A stretch of 64,000 nt of DNA from Chondrilla cf. caribensis (GCA_964020155.1 OZ026566.1:1353501-1417500); one strand, 5' to 3'; counted from the stretch's first letter, positions 29,579 to 60,231 are shown. Numbers and translations: made by a program. The notes: generated by a model not told the origin, from the sequence alone.

Positions 29579-30709
29579 TCAGGATTCTACAAAGAGTCCA
29601 CCAATGCTACCAAAATCGATGAAGTTAGGTGTGAGACTGTTGTGCTCAGAACGACGGCATTCAGTAACTAGAGGTGATTCACGATGGGGGCCGTATCTAC
29701 TATTGCTGGACGCAGTGACACTCGGAGTTTGACTCCCTTCGCTCACACTAGCAGGGGATTCCACAGTCGAAGGAACATTGTGTGATTCCAAAGGTACAAG
29801 CTTTCTTTGGGTGTCCCCGAGGCAGTCAATACTCGGGTGAAGTGGATCTTGGCTGTCATAGTCGTAGAGAGACAAGTCGACGCTGTGAAAGTCTTGTACC
29901 ACAAGACTCAGAGGTACATCCATTGACTCGCCAAGACCGGAGTCTTCAGACAATGGCTCGGTACAGGAAATACCATTGGAATGAGGTGTGAGGTCAAAAG
30001 AGCATCCTGTATCTCGGCAAATACCATCATCCTTTGATGACTCTTTGGTATGCTCTGTTGCATTCTCTTCTACAATGTTTGGTACAGAATTGGATTCAGG
30101 TGTTCCTGTTGTGCAGACACCAGCCGTGGTGTAACAGTTGCTTACAGTGGGTAACTCGTACGGAACTTCAACCTGTGTTGCGACCTCACTACATGTCTCT
30201 ATGCTGCTGTCAACTTCGACCTCCATGATACCCTCAAGGCGATCAAGAAGGGCAGAGGTGAAGTTTGACAAACCAGAGGGATTGCTGGGAACCTCTTCAT
30301 GGTCATCTCTGGAGTAATGGGCTCCTTCCGGGCACGGAGAGGGCACAACCGAAAGATAGCCATTAGGACCAAAAGTATTGTATAGAAAATTTGGAGGGGT
30401 ACCTTCCTCGCTTTCCTCCTCAGTTGTGAGGATGTCGATATCAAATTCACTGCTAGCAGACATGTGACATTGCAGGAGACGTACAGCATTGCTGATCAGT
30501 ACTGACTTCAATAGTTTGGGTTCAGCTCCCGGACTGGACTGTTCTTGCTGTAGCTTGGTGACCGAGATGTCTAACAGACAACGCTGCTGTTGCTCCAAAT
30601 CCACAGTTTCCTCCTCTGAATCATCATCAACGGACGTCCGCCTTCGTTTGATTCCACATACAGGCATGAGTGCACACCTTGGCTGTACAGATTGAGGATT
30701 AAGATACAT
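29579..30709 (-). CDS. SERTA-domain transcriptional co-regulator
   Basis: From ATG 30709 the coding exon gives 376 residues. KRRRTS (21-26) is a basic nuclear-type signal. Residues ~38-83 (LLDISVTKLQQE, then EPKLLKSVLISNAVRLLQ) match the SERTA motif of the SERTAD/CDCA4 family, which binds cell-cycle and E2F-type transcription factors. The rest is acidic, Ser/Thr/Pro-rich and probably disordered, ending in NFIDFGSIGGLFVES. The sequence just before the ATG (TTTGATTGTAG) is a good 3' splice site, so the coding exon is probably preceded by 5' exons. SERTAD genes commonly have an intronless coding region, which fits. It is transcribed in the same direction as the Amt gene. Confidence 0.75.
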   Translation of the reverse strand: MYLNPQSVQPRCALMPVCGIKRRRTSVDDDSEEETVDLEQQQRCLLDISVTKLQQEQSSPGAEPKLLKSVLISNAVRLLQCHMSASSEFDIDILTTEEESEEGTPPNFLYNTFGPNGYLSVVPSPCPEGAHYSRDDHEEVPSNPSGLSNFTSALLDRLEGIMEVEVDSSIETCSEVATQVEVPYELPTVSNCYTTAGVCTTGTPESNSVPNIVEENATEHTKESSKDDGICRDTGCSFDLTPHSNGISCTEPLSEDSGLGESMDVPLSLVVQDFHSVDLSLYDYDSQDPLHPSIDCLGDTQRKLVPLESHNVPSTVESPASVSEGSQTPSVTASSNSRYGPHRESPLVTECRRSEHNSLTPNFIDFGSIGGLFVES

Positions 30710-30798
30710 GGTCAAGACTACAATCAAAGGAGGACACTATGTATGTACGAAACAAAGAGATACGAAGCTGGATTGAGATTAGGATTCACACAACATAC

Positions 30799-31605
30799 GT
30801 ACATAGTAATCATGACAACAGGTGCAATCACAATCATGGCTGCTATACGTCTACAAGAGGCCTGAAATAAAATAGTTTACTGACAGCACAGTACACTTAT
30901 GTAACTATGTACCAATTTAGACTACCCTAGGACAATGTAACTCTATCCTGAAAAAGAACCAGAAACCCTCCAAGAACCAGGTTTAGAGTATAAAAAAATA
31001 ATAGTCGAAAGAGTGGTCTTTACATCCCATAACGGATCACTGACAAGAACCTCGTCTCCATGTACGTGCGTACAGTACATCACATATATGGAGAGCACTA
31101 CATACGTTGTATGGCTGCAAAAGACTTGGGAACTCCTTGAATTAAACTTTCAGGTGGTGCTCTTAAACATGCGCATTTCGTTGAATATGTATGCACATGA
31201 CATGTTGCCATGGTAACAACGTAAGTACACAGAGATGATAAAATGTCTCCAACCAGAGAGCTGCCTCGATAGTTATTCAGAAGTGATTTGATGAACTTTC
31301 ATCTCGAGGTCGGCACACAGACACTCACTTTACGGCCACTTCAATAACTGATATACAATGACATACGTACGTATGTAAGTACACATACATATACATAATA
31401 TACGTACGTGCATACTTCTAATGCACTCTATGTATGACAATAGTACTACCAGATCAAAGAGTAAACAACTAACAAAACATTTTAACAAATAGATTGTTTG
31501 CTGCCAGACATAATATCAATCAGTACTCACAGTTCTAACATCATGACACAATGAAGCTACAATTGTACGAAAATCCCAAATGTACCTCAGAGCAGGATCG
31601 CCCAT
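30799..31605 (-). CDS. Two possible upstream exons with a short hydrophobic reading frame
   Basis: Exon 31605-31531 starts ATG and reads MGDPALRYIWDFRTIVASL, then CHDVRT, and ends at GTGAGT. Exon 30861-30799 (acceptor TTTATTTCAG) reads ASCRRIAAMIVIAPVVMIT and ends at GTATGT (or GTACGT, at 30803). Phases match at the first junction. Splicing onward to the SERTA exon acceptor gives a stop within a few codons. So this is either a small single-pass membrane protein or the 5' leader of the SERTA mRNA with an upstream ORF of ~47 codons. I do not recognise the peptide. Confidence 0.35.
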
Positions 31606-32893
31606 CCTCCGATATTGTCGATGGTCCAATTAGCCTACAGAGCCATCTTATTAGTCCCTAATCATACATAGCAAGTACCGGAGAGATGGGCTAGCATACC
31701 AGACTACCAATTCACAAGCCACTCCCCCTCAAACCACCCTGCATTGTGCGTACTGTACATATGCACTACACAGTGGAGCCCGTGAGAGCTTTCACACTGA
31801 ACAAGACTGACAAGGACAAGAATGTAGTATGTATTATCACTCTTAAGGTGAATTTCAGAAACATAAATAACTGTTCAAGTACACAATGATTCTGTTTACA
31901 TTACAAGGGCAAGTACAATAATTGAATTGGTGTACACAGCTAGTCGACTTGAAGTCATTGACACACATTGTTGTGGACACCACCGACATTTTCCATTATT
32001 TCACCATGTATTCAGAGCATACCACAACAGACCATCCCCTCCCCCACACGCAGGTTAGCTACATGCACCGCAGAGACAAGACATCCAGTTGGAAGTGTCA
32101 GGCTCATCCATCCAGCTACAAACGTATCTGCATACTATATGGCAGTTATATTATATACATACATATATTATACAGGACATAAACATACATATATTAGAAC
32201 ACCCACAATGTATTACAGGTAAGTACTGATCACTATGTATGTAATTACGTACACCATAAAAGATTAATGGAAGAGAGGGGCCTAGCTGTTCTTGTTCGGA
32301 TATTTTATCATGTTGCATATTGCAAAAAGAAATTAAACAAAGTGCAAAAATCAGCAGCAGAACGTGTTCAACAAGGAGCACCAATCTAACACACAAGGAC
32401 ATGCAGTACACTGTTAGCCGCTAAACAACATTACTCACTGGCCAACATACTCTCTACCAGTATGATTGAAAATATGAAGATGCAGACAAGGATTCAAGTA
32501 AAGGCCAGTAACAGTAGCCAGTGAGGCCAGATAGTGCATACTACCTGGTAATTAATAACAAGTATGCACTGTGCAAGCATTTCCTGAGTGCACCCATACA
32601 AGTGACCATACCATATAAAGTCATCCAAACAATACAATTAAGTGAGGTTCGCTAGACTCCCTTACCATATTGAGCAGTTCAGAAAAGGTTTAGAGAAGAC
32701 CTCAAAGAGCAAAAACCAGGGGAAGAATGACACCAGAAACGTATCACATGATGTAGGAAACACACAAGCTCTCTGCGGATAATTATTTGAACATGTCTAC
32801 TGCACAACGGCACATATGCATGGGTAAACATGACAGCTTGGAGATTACCAATCTCTATAAATCAACTATACAAGTACACTCTATAACTGACAA

Positions 32894-32953
<60 letters not shown>

Positions 32954-32997
32954 ACGCATGCACACACGCATACACACACACACACACACACAATACG

Positions 32998-33063
<66 letters not shown>

Positions 33064-33275
33064 TGTAGAAATTCGACCAAACAACAATTGCCAACCACAC
33101 ATGTAGATCAATGACAAAAAGCACAGAAAGCATTGTAAACAAATTACATACATAGCATAAGTTCAACAGTATACCAGGGTCTGTGGGGTCATATTGGGTA
33201 CTCAATGATCCCCGCACCCATTAACAAGTGGATACATAGCGTTTCACTTTGCATGATTATACACACAGCTAGAGG

Positions 33276-33318
<43 letters not shown>

Positions 33319-33584
33319 GATGGTATAAGGATTTTGGTACAAATTTGTTTTTATTAAATTATGCTGTGAAATGATGTCAGTTGACATGAAACAAGAAGGG
33401 AAATATAATCATTCCTTATCAGGAATACGCAGCGGAACGCCGAATGAGACTACACGCGGCGAATAGCGCGCATCACACAAAGAAATTTACCAATTGGGAA
33501 AGTAATCAGAGAAACACTAACAGATAATACAACCCTCGGAATAGTTCTATCTCGGTCATAGCGATGTACAAAACGTGGACTCAC
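31606..33584. other. Non-coding stretch with (CA)n runs
   Basis: No supported gene. CA microsatellites lie at 32887-33060 and 33279-33315. The rest is AT-rich with many GTAC/ATGTAC words. Confidence 0.5.
32887..33060. repeat. (CA)n microsatellite
   Basis: Long CA repeat with two ATACGCATG interruptions. Confidence 0.95.
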
Positions 33585-33780
33585 CTCTAATATCTAGAAG
33601 TAGCGCAAGTTCACCGACATAGCCCGCGGGCAGGCTTCCGTCGGCTATCTCGAACGACAGAAAGCTTTTTAAAGCCTTTAATCCCAATGGGTCGTCTAAT
33701 TGTAAAACAAAGTTCACCGACCAGATCAAAATTACATCCAACGACCTCCCGGTAAGCCTTTCCAAGAATCGTCTCCCACA
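33585..33780 (-). other. Possible first exon of an unknown minus-strand gene
   Basis: An open minus-strand stretch reads LTGRSLDVILIWSVNFVLQL, then DDPLGLKALKSFLSFEIAD, and ends at a good GTGAGT donor (33584-33579). No in-frame ATG precedes it, so either the start lies in an earlier exon or the stretch is untranslated. The DPLGLKALKSFL pattern vaguely recalls the start of an RGS-type domain, but this is weak. The surrounding 33.4-33.9 kb is CpG-richer than its neighbours, as expected for a promoter. Confidence 0.3.
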
Positions 33781-34818
33781 GGAATGCGGTCAGCGAACGA
33801 GTGACGAAAGGGAATTTTGAACTTTCTTAACTCAGATTAATGATTACGTCATAATCACTTACAGGCCATTTCTAGTCCGGGGGAACGTGTCGTATGAGTA
33901 CCGAAAGGCGACACACCGCATATCTACATGAATATTCTAACTGTTACAATATTGGCATAGCTGTTTGTTTGGTAAGTACACACATGCCCTGGTGTTAGTG
34001 TGTTTACCTTGATAGTACATGCACTACTGGTAAATCTTGTGTACACTATGCTAAGTGGTATTGATAACAAGTACTTCTGATAAGAAGAACAGTATTGTAC
34101 GTTCTTTGGGGTCCCACTAAGCAAGGACTGTGTGAGGAACATGTGAGCAATTGACTTGACATGTTTAGAACAGAAGTGATTGTTTGTAAGGGAGATAGCA
34201 ATTATTGAGTAAATTCCATTGTTGACAATATGATGTAATGTTATGTATAAAATCATTAGACTTGACTTGTAACGACAATAAACAATAAACAAACACAAAT
34301 GTGGGGTATTCAAATGAATATTCGCTTTGGTTATTATAAGCACATAATTACATTGTACTGGTAAGCAAAACTTGGATGTACTGTGTATGAATTCACCATT
34401 GACATGATGCTGGTGTACACACAAAGATAGAGGTACACAGTGTCCTAGTGTGTAGGATCATAATATGCTAATTATGAAACAATACATACACATCTAAACC
34501 TTTGTGTACAGTGTACTACTGTTGATATTTCATCTGGTATCACGTACCAGTACTGTTATGTGTACTACACTCTCTCTTGGAATCACAGTTGCTACAGATT
34601 CCAATACATAGGCACTTACAATTGATACATATATGAGACCTCTGTATGTGCTTTCAGCATGTAATATAGCATAGAGTATCAATGATATTACAGTACATAA
34701 GACTGTACTGATGTGAATAATTACATTATGGAGTGTCAGTGTTGTGTGTAGTGGAGTGCCCTAACAGTATAGTTTAGTACACGTGGCTGGATTATACACT
34801 ATGCTATGCTGTAATATG

Positions 34819-34821
<3 letters not shown>

Positions 34822-34905
<84 letters not shown>
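34822..34905. repeat. (GT)n microsatellite
   Basis: Uninterrupted GT repeat of about 84 bp. Confidence 0.95.
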
Positions 34906-34908
<3 letters not shown>

Positions 34909-35369
34909 AAATTGTGTTTCATCAATGACACAGCATAACAGTTTGTATGTGATGGATTCAATTCAAGATTAATACAATAAGCTTACTCATACACATGTAC
35001 GTCTATGTCAACAAACAGGATATACGTATAATACAAGGGGCATAAACAAGTTATAGCATCTTCGGCTATAGAAACAGTCGCACTATACAGCAATTTCATA
35101 ATGTATAAAACCCTCACCATTGTATGGAATTTATATATCTTATAATGTTCATGGTAACGACAGATGCTATACTGGTCGAGACATGGACACTTGGGCAGTA
35201 TGACATGTAAAACACACACAGTCTAGGGACCTGGAATTGAATAAATTGTCATACTACCCTCATGTCCATGTGTTGACCACTAAAAAGTAATTGTATTACA
35301 ATAAATGAATTAAAATCAGCAAGTCGGCAAGCATGTATACATAACAGTTGGTGACATCTACAATGATGA

Positions 35370-35575
35370 AAATGGTAAAGATCGATGATTGTGATGATGA
35401 TTGTGAGGATGATTGTGATGACAATGATCAATGATGATGATGACGGTGACGATGTTTGTGATGATGATGATCAATGAATATGATGGTGGTGATGATGGTG
35501 ATGATAATGATCAATGAATATGATGGTGATTATGGTGATGATGATGATCAATGAATATGATGGTGATGATGGATA
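35370..35575. repeat. GAT-rich triplet repeat
   Basis: Repeats of GATGATGATGATCAATGA, then ATATGATGGTG, with variation. Confidence 0.85.
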
Positions 35576-35865
35576 TGAAAATATCAGTACTGCACGTGCT
35601 ACGTGTCTGCAACAAATAAATATTCAAACAACAGATGGAAAAAATCATGGACGACATCGACAGAGCACAAGGATAAACTGACGCTTAAACTCGCTGCTGA
35701 GAGAGCAAAGACATGATCATCTCCTTAGAAACGGACAATGAATGGCATATACCATGGTGACAGCGATGTGTACTTGTATGGGGAAAACTATGATTTAACA
35801 TGACGTAAAGTTTCTAGGTCATAACAACATGATAAAGAAATAATAACACGTAGAATATGGGCTTA

Positions 35866-37402
<1,537 letters not shown>

Positions 37403-38787
37403 CACATTAGCTGTGTGTACCATCATTTATTACTGCTGACACGTGACTTTTTTAAGAACTGTCCTAAGTTACATATGAACATACATGTGTTATATCATTA
37501 CATTATGTCATTGGTGTACTCTATCTTGTTACGATGTATATTAATATCCAAATAATTAATTTGTAATGTGTTCTTGTGAACTCTTGCATATTAGAATTAT
37601 GCATAATAATTATTATTATACCAACTATAGTATTTGTAATATTTAAATTTTATAATTGAAACATAATCATGGAATGTACTTCACTGGATTCATGATGATA
37701 AGAATTGTCATAGATTATCATAAATGTCGGGCATTCAATTATAATTGATCACAAGTACAATCACAATAGGAAGTAGGTGCTGAGTATTTTAATATGGTGT
37801 TTTTTTTCACTGTTACAGTATATATACTTACACTGTACATTTTAACACACACATACTGTAAATATTATACCTATTATATATAATAACAGTTATCCTGTAT
37901 AAATGCCAATATTATGATGTCACATAATATTCATGTTCTGATGTACAGTATACACTAGCTGTACGTTGGTAGTTTTCACAGAGCTAGCCGAAATGCACAT
38001 GCAACACTCATGCAAGGGTGACCAGCTATTATAGCTGCTGAAAGAGGTTAAATGTACATTCCCACACAATATTATTATATAACAATACATTGCCATCCCT
38101 TATCTACATAATATATTATCATAATGATATATATATAATAATATACAAACTGAATAATACATAAAACCATACATAATATAGCTTGCAATACTGCTATTGA
38201 CATGCATTATAGCATGTGTACATTATTTTTTCAACCATGCACTTACAACACATGTATGTGTATAGCTGCATCTATACATACATAAATATTATGCTGATTT
38301 TCATTTTTATCAGATTGAGTATAATAATAAAAATTACATGTATTCATTATTATAATTATAATATTATTACATAACAATTGTAGCACACACTGTAAGGTGT
38401 GAGGTAGTGGCAAATAATAAAACAGCATTTGATGTCCACGTAAACATGCAACTGTTATTCTAGATGCAACGATAGTTTCACTTCTGGATACATGTGCGCA
38501 CACATACATACATCTGTACAAGAGTACAACTAAGCTGAAGAAATTAAACCCTGACAAAAATGTTAGTTGAGCAGTTATAACAGTAATTTCAAAGACTTAC
38601 AGCGCTCTATACAGTGTAAGTGGTACAATAAGAAAAATCCTGCATGCATTTACGTAGTTCAAAGAGTAATGAAAATAACACTACATTCATAAGTAGGTAC
38701 CTCTGCCTTTGGTTTAAACACAAGACATGCAGCAAAGAATAAATAATTGAGTGGGTTTTAAAAGACAGAAAAAATGTATTAAAATTG
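37403..38787. other. Convergent intergenic region
   Basis: AT-rich sequence between the 3' ends of the Smad and the ELM2-SANT gene. It must hold both 3' UTRs. No gene or clear structure is seen. Confidence 0.5.
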
Positions 38788-53975
<15,188 letters not shown>

Positions 53976-55519
53976 GAATATGGTTAACAGCTGGTGAGGA
54001 CGACACTTACATTCTGCACTTGAAATCGACCCCGATTATCCACAGAAATCAGCTCAGATACGAATCTATAGCAAAAAAGACATTTCGAATAACACAAACG
54101 ACATTTACTCACAAATTTCTCTCACAAGAAAGCTGAACTCGTTGGATCGAACCCGTCTTGTCACCGAGGTGCACAAACGGCTAAATACAGAAATCTTAGA
54201 GGAAAATCTTCTTTTGCAGGACAAACCTGGCCGTATTAAGTGAAATGATCTCGAATTTGTCCAAATCTACACCGAAAAATCAGCTTCTTTTGAGATAGAA
54301 AAACTCAGCTGCAAAGATCGCGGTGGAAATTCCACTTTCCTACCGGAACATAATTGATGACGTAAGCGCCATTTACAGTTTATACAGTATTAACGACGAA
54401 TATTATGTATAAATACACACACAGTAAATTTTATATATAACATATGTCGTTCGGTCGTTTGAAATACGTATAGTGTAGCCAATGATGTCACAAACGTTGC
54501 AGAAACAATAGCAGGACAAGTCACGGTGTAAAGGTTATTAACCATTGCACCTTTATAAAGGTCTAGTAAGTGACATGAATTATCTCCCTGACTACCAATG
54601 AAAGAAAACTACAATAAGTACATATGCATGCCCCTTAATAACCGCCATGATTCAAAATGATTGTAAAAATCGCATAGAATTTCAGGTACTATATCATGTT
54701 GATAAAGTTAACAATGTAATGCAACTTTCCACTTTGAGAATGCATATTACCGTTTGGGACTGATGAAGGTACCATGATTGGTGTAGGTAAGTGCCGAAAT
54801 GCTAACACAGTGTCAACATTCTTATCCACTGCTGGTAACAATTGCCTTATCTGTTTGTACAACACACACATCTACGTCTGACATGCTAACATCAGAGACC
54901 ACAGTAATGATGACTACAACATACGTGATTTTCAGAAGATGTGCCCCAAAAAGTTTGATTTGAGAGAAAACCGTCTCCAAAAGAAAATATGCAAGGTATT
55001 CTTAATTATTAGCAGTGTTCACACGGACACTTGATGTAGGCGAAAGAAGGCCGCAATCATCATTCAACTTGTATCGGAAGGATATTGGTTTATATGTGTC
55101 GACGTTTCGTCCTTATAATATATTATAGGTTTGAGGTGAGTTGGACAGATTATGGACGGCTTTCCACATTTGCTGTACAGATCGCGTCCGCTAATGCAAA
55201 AGTATATGATTCTTGCGAGTAAGAACGATAGTTAGGCAATAGTCACGCTAGGCGCTGGAGAGCCGAGAGACATGAAACACGTGTGAACAGGGAACTAATA
55301 GGAGCAAAATACGAGTGCTGGTCAAGAAGCGAATTATTGCATAAACCGAGGCGATATCCACAAAATATCAATATATTTGATTCATAAACTTACATATGAG
55401 TCGAGTTATGATGTCAGAAGTATATGCTCGTGCTTTAAAATAGCTGTTTCTGGCTTAGCTGGCGTCTTTCTCCTTACAATGTTCGTAGGCAGTTGCGGTG
55501 AACAGTGTAGGCTTCCGGT
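53976..55519. other. Upstream region of the ELM2-SANT gene
   Basis: It probably contains the promoter and 5' UTR (about 53980-54350, the CpG-richer part). Beyond that no gene is seen. Confidence 0.45.
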
Positions 55520-55843
55520 ATGCAGGTGACATTACGTCATCGATTGCAATGCAGTTCTTGCTTTCAGCAGCCAATCGAATCGCTTCTGTCACGAGGGAAC
55601 TACCCGCAGCTCGTGTTCCACGTGTACGATGTTCTTCCAGGATGTAGAGCGGTTGATAAGATTCCTTTCGCTTATTACGTACATTCTAAACGAACATGTG
55701 AAGTGCACGCCATTTTACCTAAGGCAAATATCGCTTACATGGGCCCAAGTAATCAATTGTCAAGTTCACACCTCTCAGTTGAATTCACTTTCATTGTTCA
55801 CAAACACCTGTTAAAGCAGGTAGGCAACCATCAATTACAATGA
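55520..55843 (+). other. Unrecognised 107-codon ORF or exon
   Basis: It has an ATG and reads NYPQLVFHVYDVLPGCRAVD, then AYYVHSKRTCEVHAILPKAN. A pair of plausible splice signals (CACCTCTCAG at ~55778, GTAGGC at ~55820) lies in its last third. No domain is recognised, and whether it is translated is open. Confidence 0.2.
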
Positions 55844-57800
55844 ATATCCATCCACACTCCCACGGCTGCCAATATGCGTTCAGTGCATCAGGAAACTGAC
55901 AAACTTAGCCTATCCTGCCTAGGCCGCTGCAGTCACCAGGCCTGGAGGATGGTTTCACAGCCAAACGCCTCCATGCTCACACAGTGCGGCTAGTTAACTT
56001 GTTCATGCAGTGCATCTATTTAAATTGTACGGACCAGCTCCTGTGAAGTTTTGTCACAGTGGTCAGGTTGTCTCTTATGTGATGAAGTACCACATACAGA
56101 TCAGCATTAGCTCATGGTGCCACCCATGGGTCAAGAACTGCAGTCAACATCATCATCAAACCCTGCCAAAATTGTACATGTGTAAATGTATTTACCAATG
56201 GAATGGTGCTACCATGACAGGTATACTTAATTCCATGTAAAACTAACAGAAACATACAGTATGTACATAATACATCCTTTTTTGTACATACGTAGTATCA
56301 TATTGAACATTGTGTTGTATTTATAATGAGATATCCGTACAAAGTGTCTCATTACAGGGTGTTGAATGTACACACCATCTTCATATGAATCAGTTATAGC
56401 CAATCATCGTCCACTGATCCACCCATATCCACAGTCTACAAAAGACCTACAGATAGTTATTCCAGGGATCTCACAATGCCAAGATGTACCCCTGTCACTA
56501 TGCCATTCTCCAATATCCGAATATGCAGCTGACTCCCTAAGAATTCAGCAATAACTCACTGACAAGAATATACGTATTACATGCATTATGTACCTCATAT
56601 GTGCATGTGTACACGTGTATGTATTCATGTACGTATAATTGGATTACAAGTGGCTGATTGTGTTAGCAATATACAGACTGCTTCATACTCTATTAGGGAA
56701 GCTATCAAAGGTTCTGCATGGCATATTCACTGGGTGATAAGGTTAAAGGATCTTGTGGTGGATGAGTGTCCCTACAATAATTAAACCCTAGGACACCATG
56801 CATTAAGGGCATCTAAAATTGCTATTTTCAATGTCTGCATTAACTGTTTGAACCACTTTCAACATGCATGTGATAGTCACATGAGCCAATCAATCGAAAC
56901 ATGGTGACCAGTATAAGAAGTACAAATTGATTGCCTGGTCTAATACAACTCACATCTGAAACCAAGTGCAGTGGATGTGATGTACTAGTAATAATGTTAA
57001 TGATAATCGTTCCTATGCACTATGTAATAGCATACACGGCAGTCACATGTAAGGTATCATTATCATATGGATCACACAGGACTGAATTAGGCGACATTTA
57101 TGCGATTACATCATGCTTCAACACTGATCAGTTTTAAACTCTGACTACCATAACACCCCCCCATTACGTCCTGTGCTTCAAAGTTGCTAAATACCTCTAG
57201 ACGTACCTGCACACTGCAGGACAAACACGGCAGTGACAAGGGTGTTTTAATTTGAGGCCCCAGCTGGGCCTGAAACAAATATCATCTCACCACACCTCCT
57301 GTACCATGAGCTATGTTAGAAGGTGTTGGTTAGCAATGTATGATTACATACAGTACACAGATGAAAATACATATTACAATGCAGTCTACTACACAACATT
57401 GTGTCGTGCACAGTATACAGACGTGCTAATTACAAACATTCATAAGTACATTAAATATTTAATAATAATTTTATTAGCATCGTCACAAAAATAGCAACCA
57501 AGGTGATTTCATTATTATCACAATGGCAACCATCTTCCAGTCGGTATCATATAAGTAACCTGTGGGAAAAAAATTATTGATTTAACTGCAGCTAGAACAT
57601 CACAATTAAGTATGAGTACATGCATTGCATATTTCAACCATATTATTCATATAATTTTCAGCTCATGTAGGTGGAGGGACAGATGGGTCACTTTACCTGG
57701 AACAGGGTACTTTCTGTCTTGGTTGCCATATAAGAATGTACATATCCAAGGTATAGTTTGTGCTGTGTATAGATCACATTGCCCAATTATTTTGTTAAAG
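55844..57800. other. Intergenic, no gene seen
   Basis: AT-rich with GTAC words. A few short open stretches exist (for example 56430-56554), but no domain is recognised. Confidence 0.45.
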
Positions 57801-57816
57801 AAATCAATAGAACATT

Positions 57817-57959
57817 ACAGCCGATTTCAGAATGGTTGTCCAAATGGCAAATGGCCTGACGTCATAGTGCTATGTAACATAAGCCACCATTTTTATTACT
57901 AATGTATAAATCATGCCATTTGCATTTGCGATTTGGACAACCGTTCTGAAATCAGCTGT
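57817..57959. repeat. 143-bp hairpin-forming inverted repeat
   Basis: The left arm ACAGCCGATTTCAGAATGGT then TGTCCAAATGGCAAATGGC and the right arm GCCATTTGCATTTGCGATT then TGGACAACCGTTCTGAAATC pair as ~40-bp arms with a few mismatches and a loop of about 60 bp. MITE-like or small-RNA-precursor-like. Confidence 0.75.
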
Positions 57960-58155
57960 ACACACACTACAGAACATGTATATGTAGTCTACAACATAGC
58001 TGATGTGGCCATTTTCTATACTCTGTGTGTAATGTTCCCGGTTGATGTGAAAGTATTTTCAATATCAGCGACACAAACTGGGGCATATTACTTGGCTTGC
58101 TGTACTAACACAAGCAGAGGAGCTGCACTGTACTACGCACATAAAATCATAAACA

Positions 58156-58174
58156 CACACAGCAACACACACAC

Positions 58175-58229
<55 letters not shown>

Positions 58230-58240
58230 CACACACGTAC
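58156..58240. repeat. (CA)n microsatellite
   Basis: CA repeat with one CG interruption. Confidence 0.95.
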
Positions 58241-58815
58241 ACACACGTATATAAAGACACACATGTACAGAGACACATAAAGATGCATTCAGAGAACACA
58301 AACAGATATACATGCATTATTGCATACTTGCACAATGTACATACGTATTGTACGTGTAATACACATTCATAAGTACAACGCCAAACTTCTCCATAATGAA
58401 TTGTGGCCTATTGAGTGAGTGGAACTGTACATACATTCAGACACATAATATACGTAGGTATAATATAATACATGCGTACAATATATTATACGTACACTGT
58501 ACATACATACGTACATACATACACTCATTGGCTGCTAAGCACACAATAAGCATATTCATTGGCATACATTCATACAAAGTACCAGAACCTACGTATACTG
58601 AAAATGGTGGTCATAAAGGATATCTGTTGGAAGCCATACATGCGCTCTGCACTGCTGTTTGGATGAGAAGCCTCTCAAGTGAATACCCCACACAGGACAT
58701 CCTGATACATAACAGGCAATTGAATAGGGAACACTGCATAATACATAACATGTACTATGGCCAATATCCCACATTAGAGTGATAATTCTGACAAACTGCA
58801 AGTGTAACTGAACAC

Positions 58816-58990
58816 CAGCAGATGTCACCAACCACATTCTGAACACCACGCTCATTGAGGAGGATCCGTGCGTGTCATTGTTTAGAATAGCAACAAACAA
58901 CAGAATCTCTGCATACAAGTGGAAAGGAACACCAATACGAATGAAGTCACCCACAAATTACACGTTCAAAGTGTATGCCATGAATTACAT
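58816..58990 (+). other. Possible exon of an unknown gene
   Basis: After CACCAGCAG the plus strand stays open and reads DVTNHILNTTLIEEDPCVSL, then FRIATNNRISAYKWKG. This looks more protein-like than chance, but neither a donor nor a family match is clear. Confidence 0.2.
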
Positions 58991-59954
58991 ACAGAAGAAC
59001 CTCGCCACTAACACCACCATTGGGTGGTGTGGTCTCAGTTGTGAGGTGGTCCTAATTCCAATGCTGAAAGTTTATAGAGTAATAAAATACAGGAATTCCT
59101 TGGTCTAGAAGGTATTACCAAGGTGGTCTTAAAGTGAGACATTACTGTACAAAGATGTATATTTCAAAAGTATTGCAATTACAGTGTCCATATACATTTA
59201 TACATGCTAAGCAGAAAATTATTAAATGCGAAACTCAATAGACAGACCGTGCACAGTCCATATACAACCCCCCTTTCATTGCTAGACACCACCATACGTA
59301 GGTACATACGTACACTTGAGGAGCGAGGTGATTGCATGGAACACTGCAGTTAGGGATGGGCTTGCAGTATAGGCCCCTCCTCCACTGTGTTGATTGTGTA
59401 CTCCCAAAGTATGGATAAATCCAGATGGAGGACTACATAATACACACCTATAGGATCTGGAGGAAAGGGACCAAGTAGCTATAGTGTTCATGACATATCA
59501 GATGTGGAGTTGTAGCCGTGACAAGTCACCATCAAGTGACATCTGATCTTCAAGGCAGTAAATACACATGGACACACTTGAGCCATAGAGCATGTACACA
59601 CTATGCAGATGATGTGATGTACGGGCATAAACATTGGCACATAAAATTCTTACTATAGATTTTCATGTACAAGTGATTTATACATAAAATACATATGTAC
59701 ATATGTTTATATATTCATGTTTTCATTTCATAAATTGTTGCCGTCAATTTTCTTCCATTTTCTAACTCTTTTCAAAACACATTACAAAAAGCATGTACAA
59801 TACGTATTAAACAGTAGTAGGTACAAAGTATACAGGGTGAACAATACTGTAGTCAGTACAAATGTGCACATTTCAATTTGTGAACTGCTGTTACGTGGGC
59901 AAACAACAACAGGTACACAATTACAAAATATAATAAACTTTTGGTTTCAATTTA

Positions 59955-60040
59955 GACACGCACACGCACACACACACAAACACACACACACACACACACA
60001 TGCACGCACGCACACACGCACGCATGCACGCACACACAGT
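59955..60040. repeat. (CA)n microsatellite with GCACGCA units
   Basis: CA repeat with CGCACGCA and ATGCACGC interruptions. Confidence 0.9.
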
Positions 60041-60231
60041 AAAGCATGCAATTATCACATAACAGGTTTACAAACAGCTGCACAAATGGTTGAGTTGTAG
60101 CAGTCATGCTTGTGAACACTAGCTTCACATGATAACAGGTGCTGTACTTCACTACATACCATGTCAATCAACACTGATAATAATTACCTCTTATACATGA
60201 ATAATACACATGATATGTATATTGTATGTGC

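Larger units (their letters stand above)
33900..35800. other. Non-coding stretch
   Basis: No gene is supported. It contains a (GT)n run (34822-34905), a TGATGATGATCAATGAATATGATGG-type triplet repeat (about 35370-35575), and a dispersed repeat near 34035-34140 that resembles 39415-39500. Confidence 0.5.
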
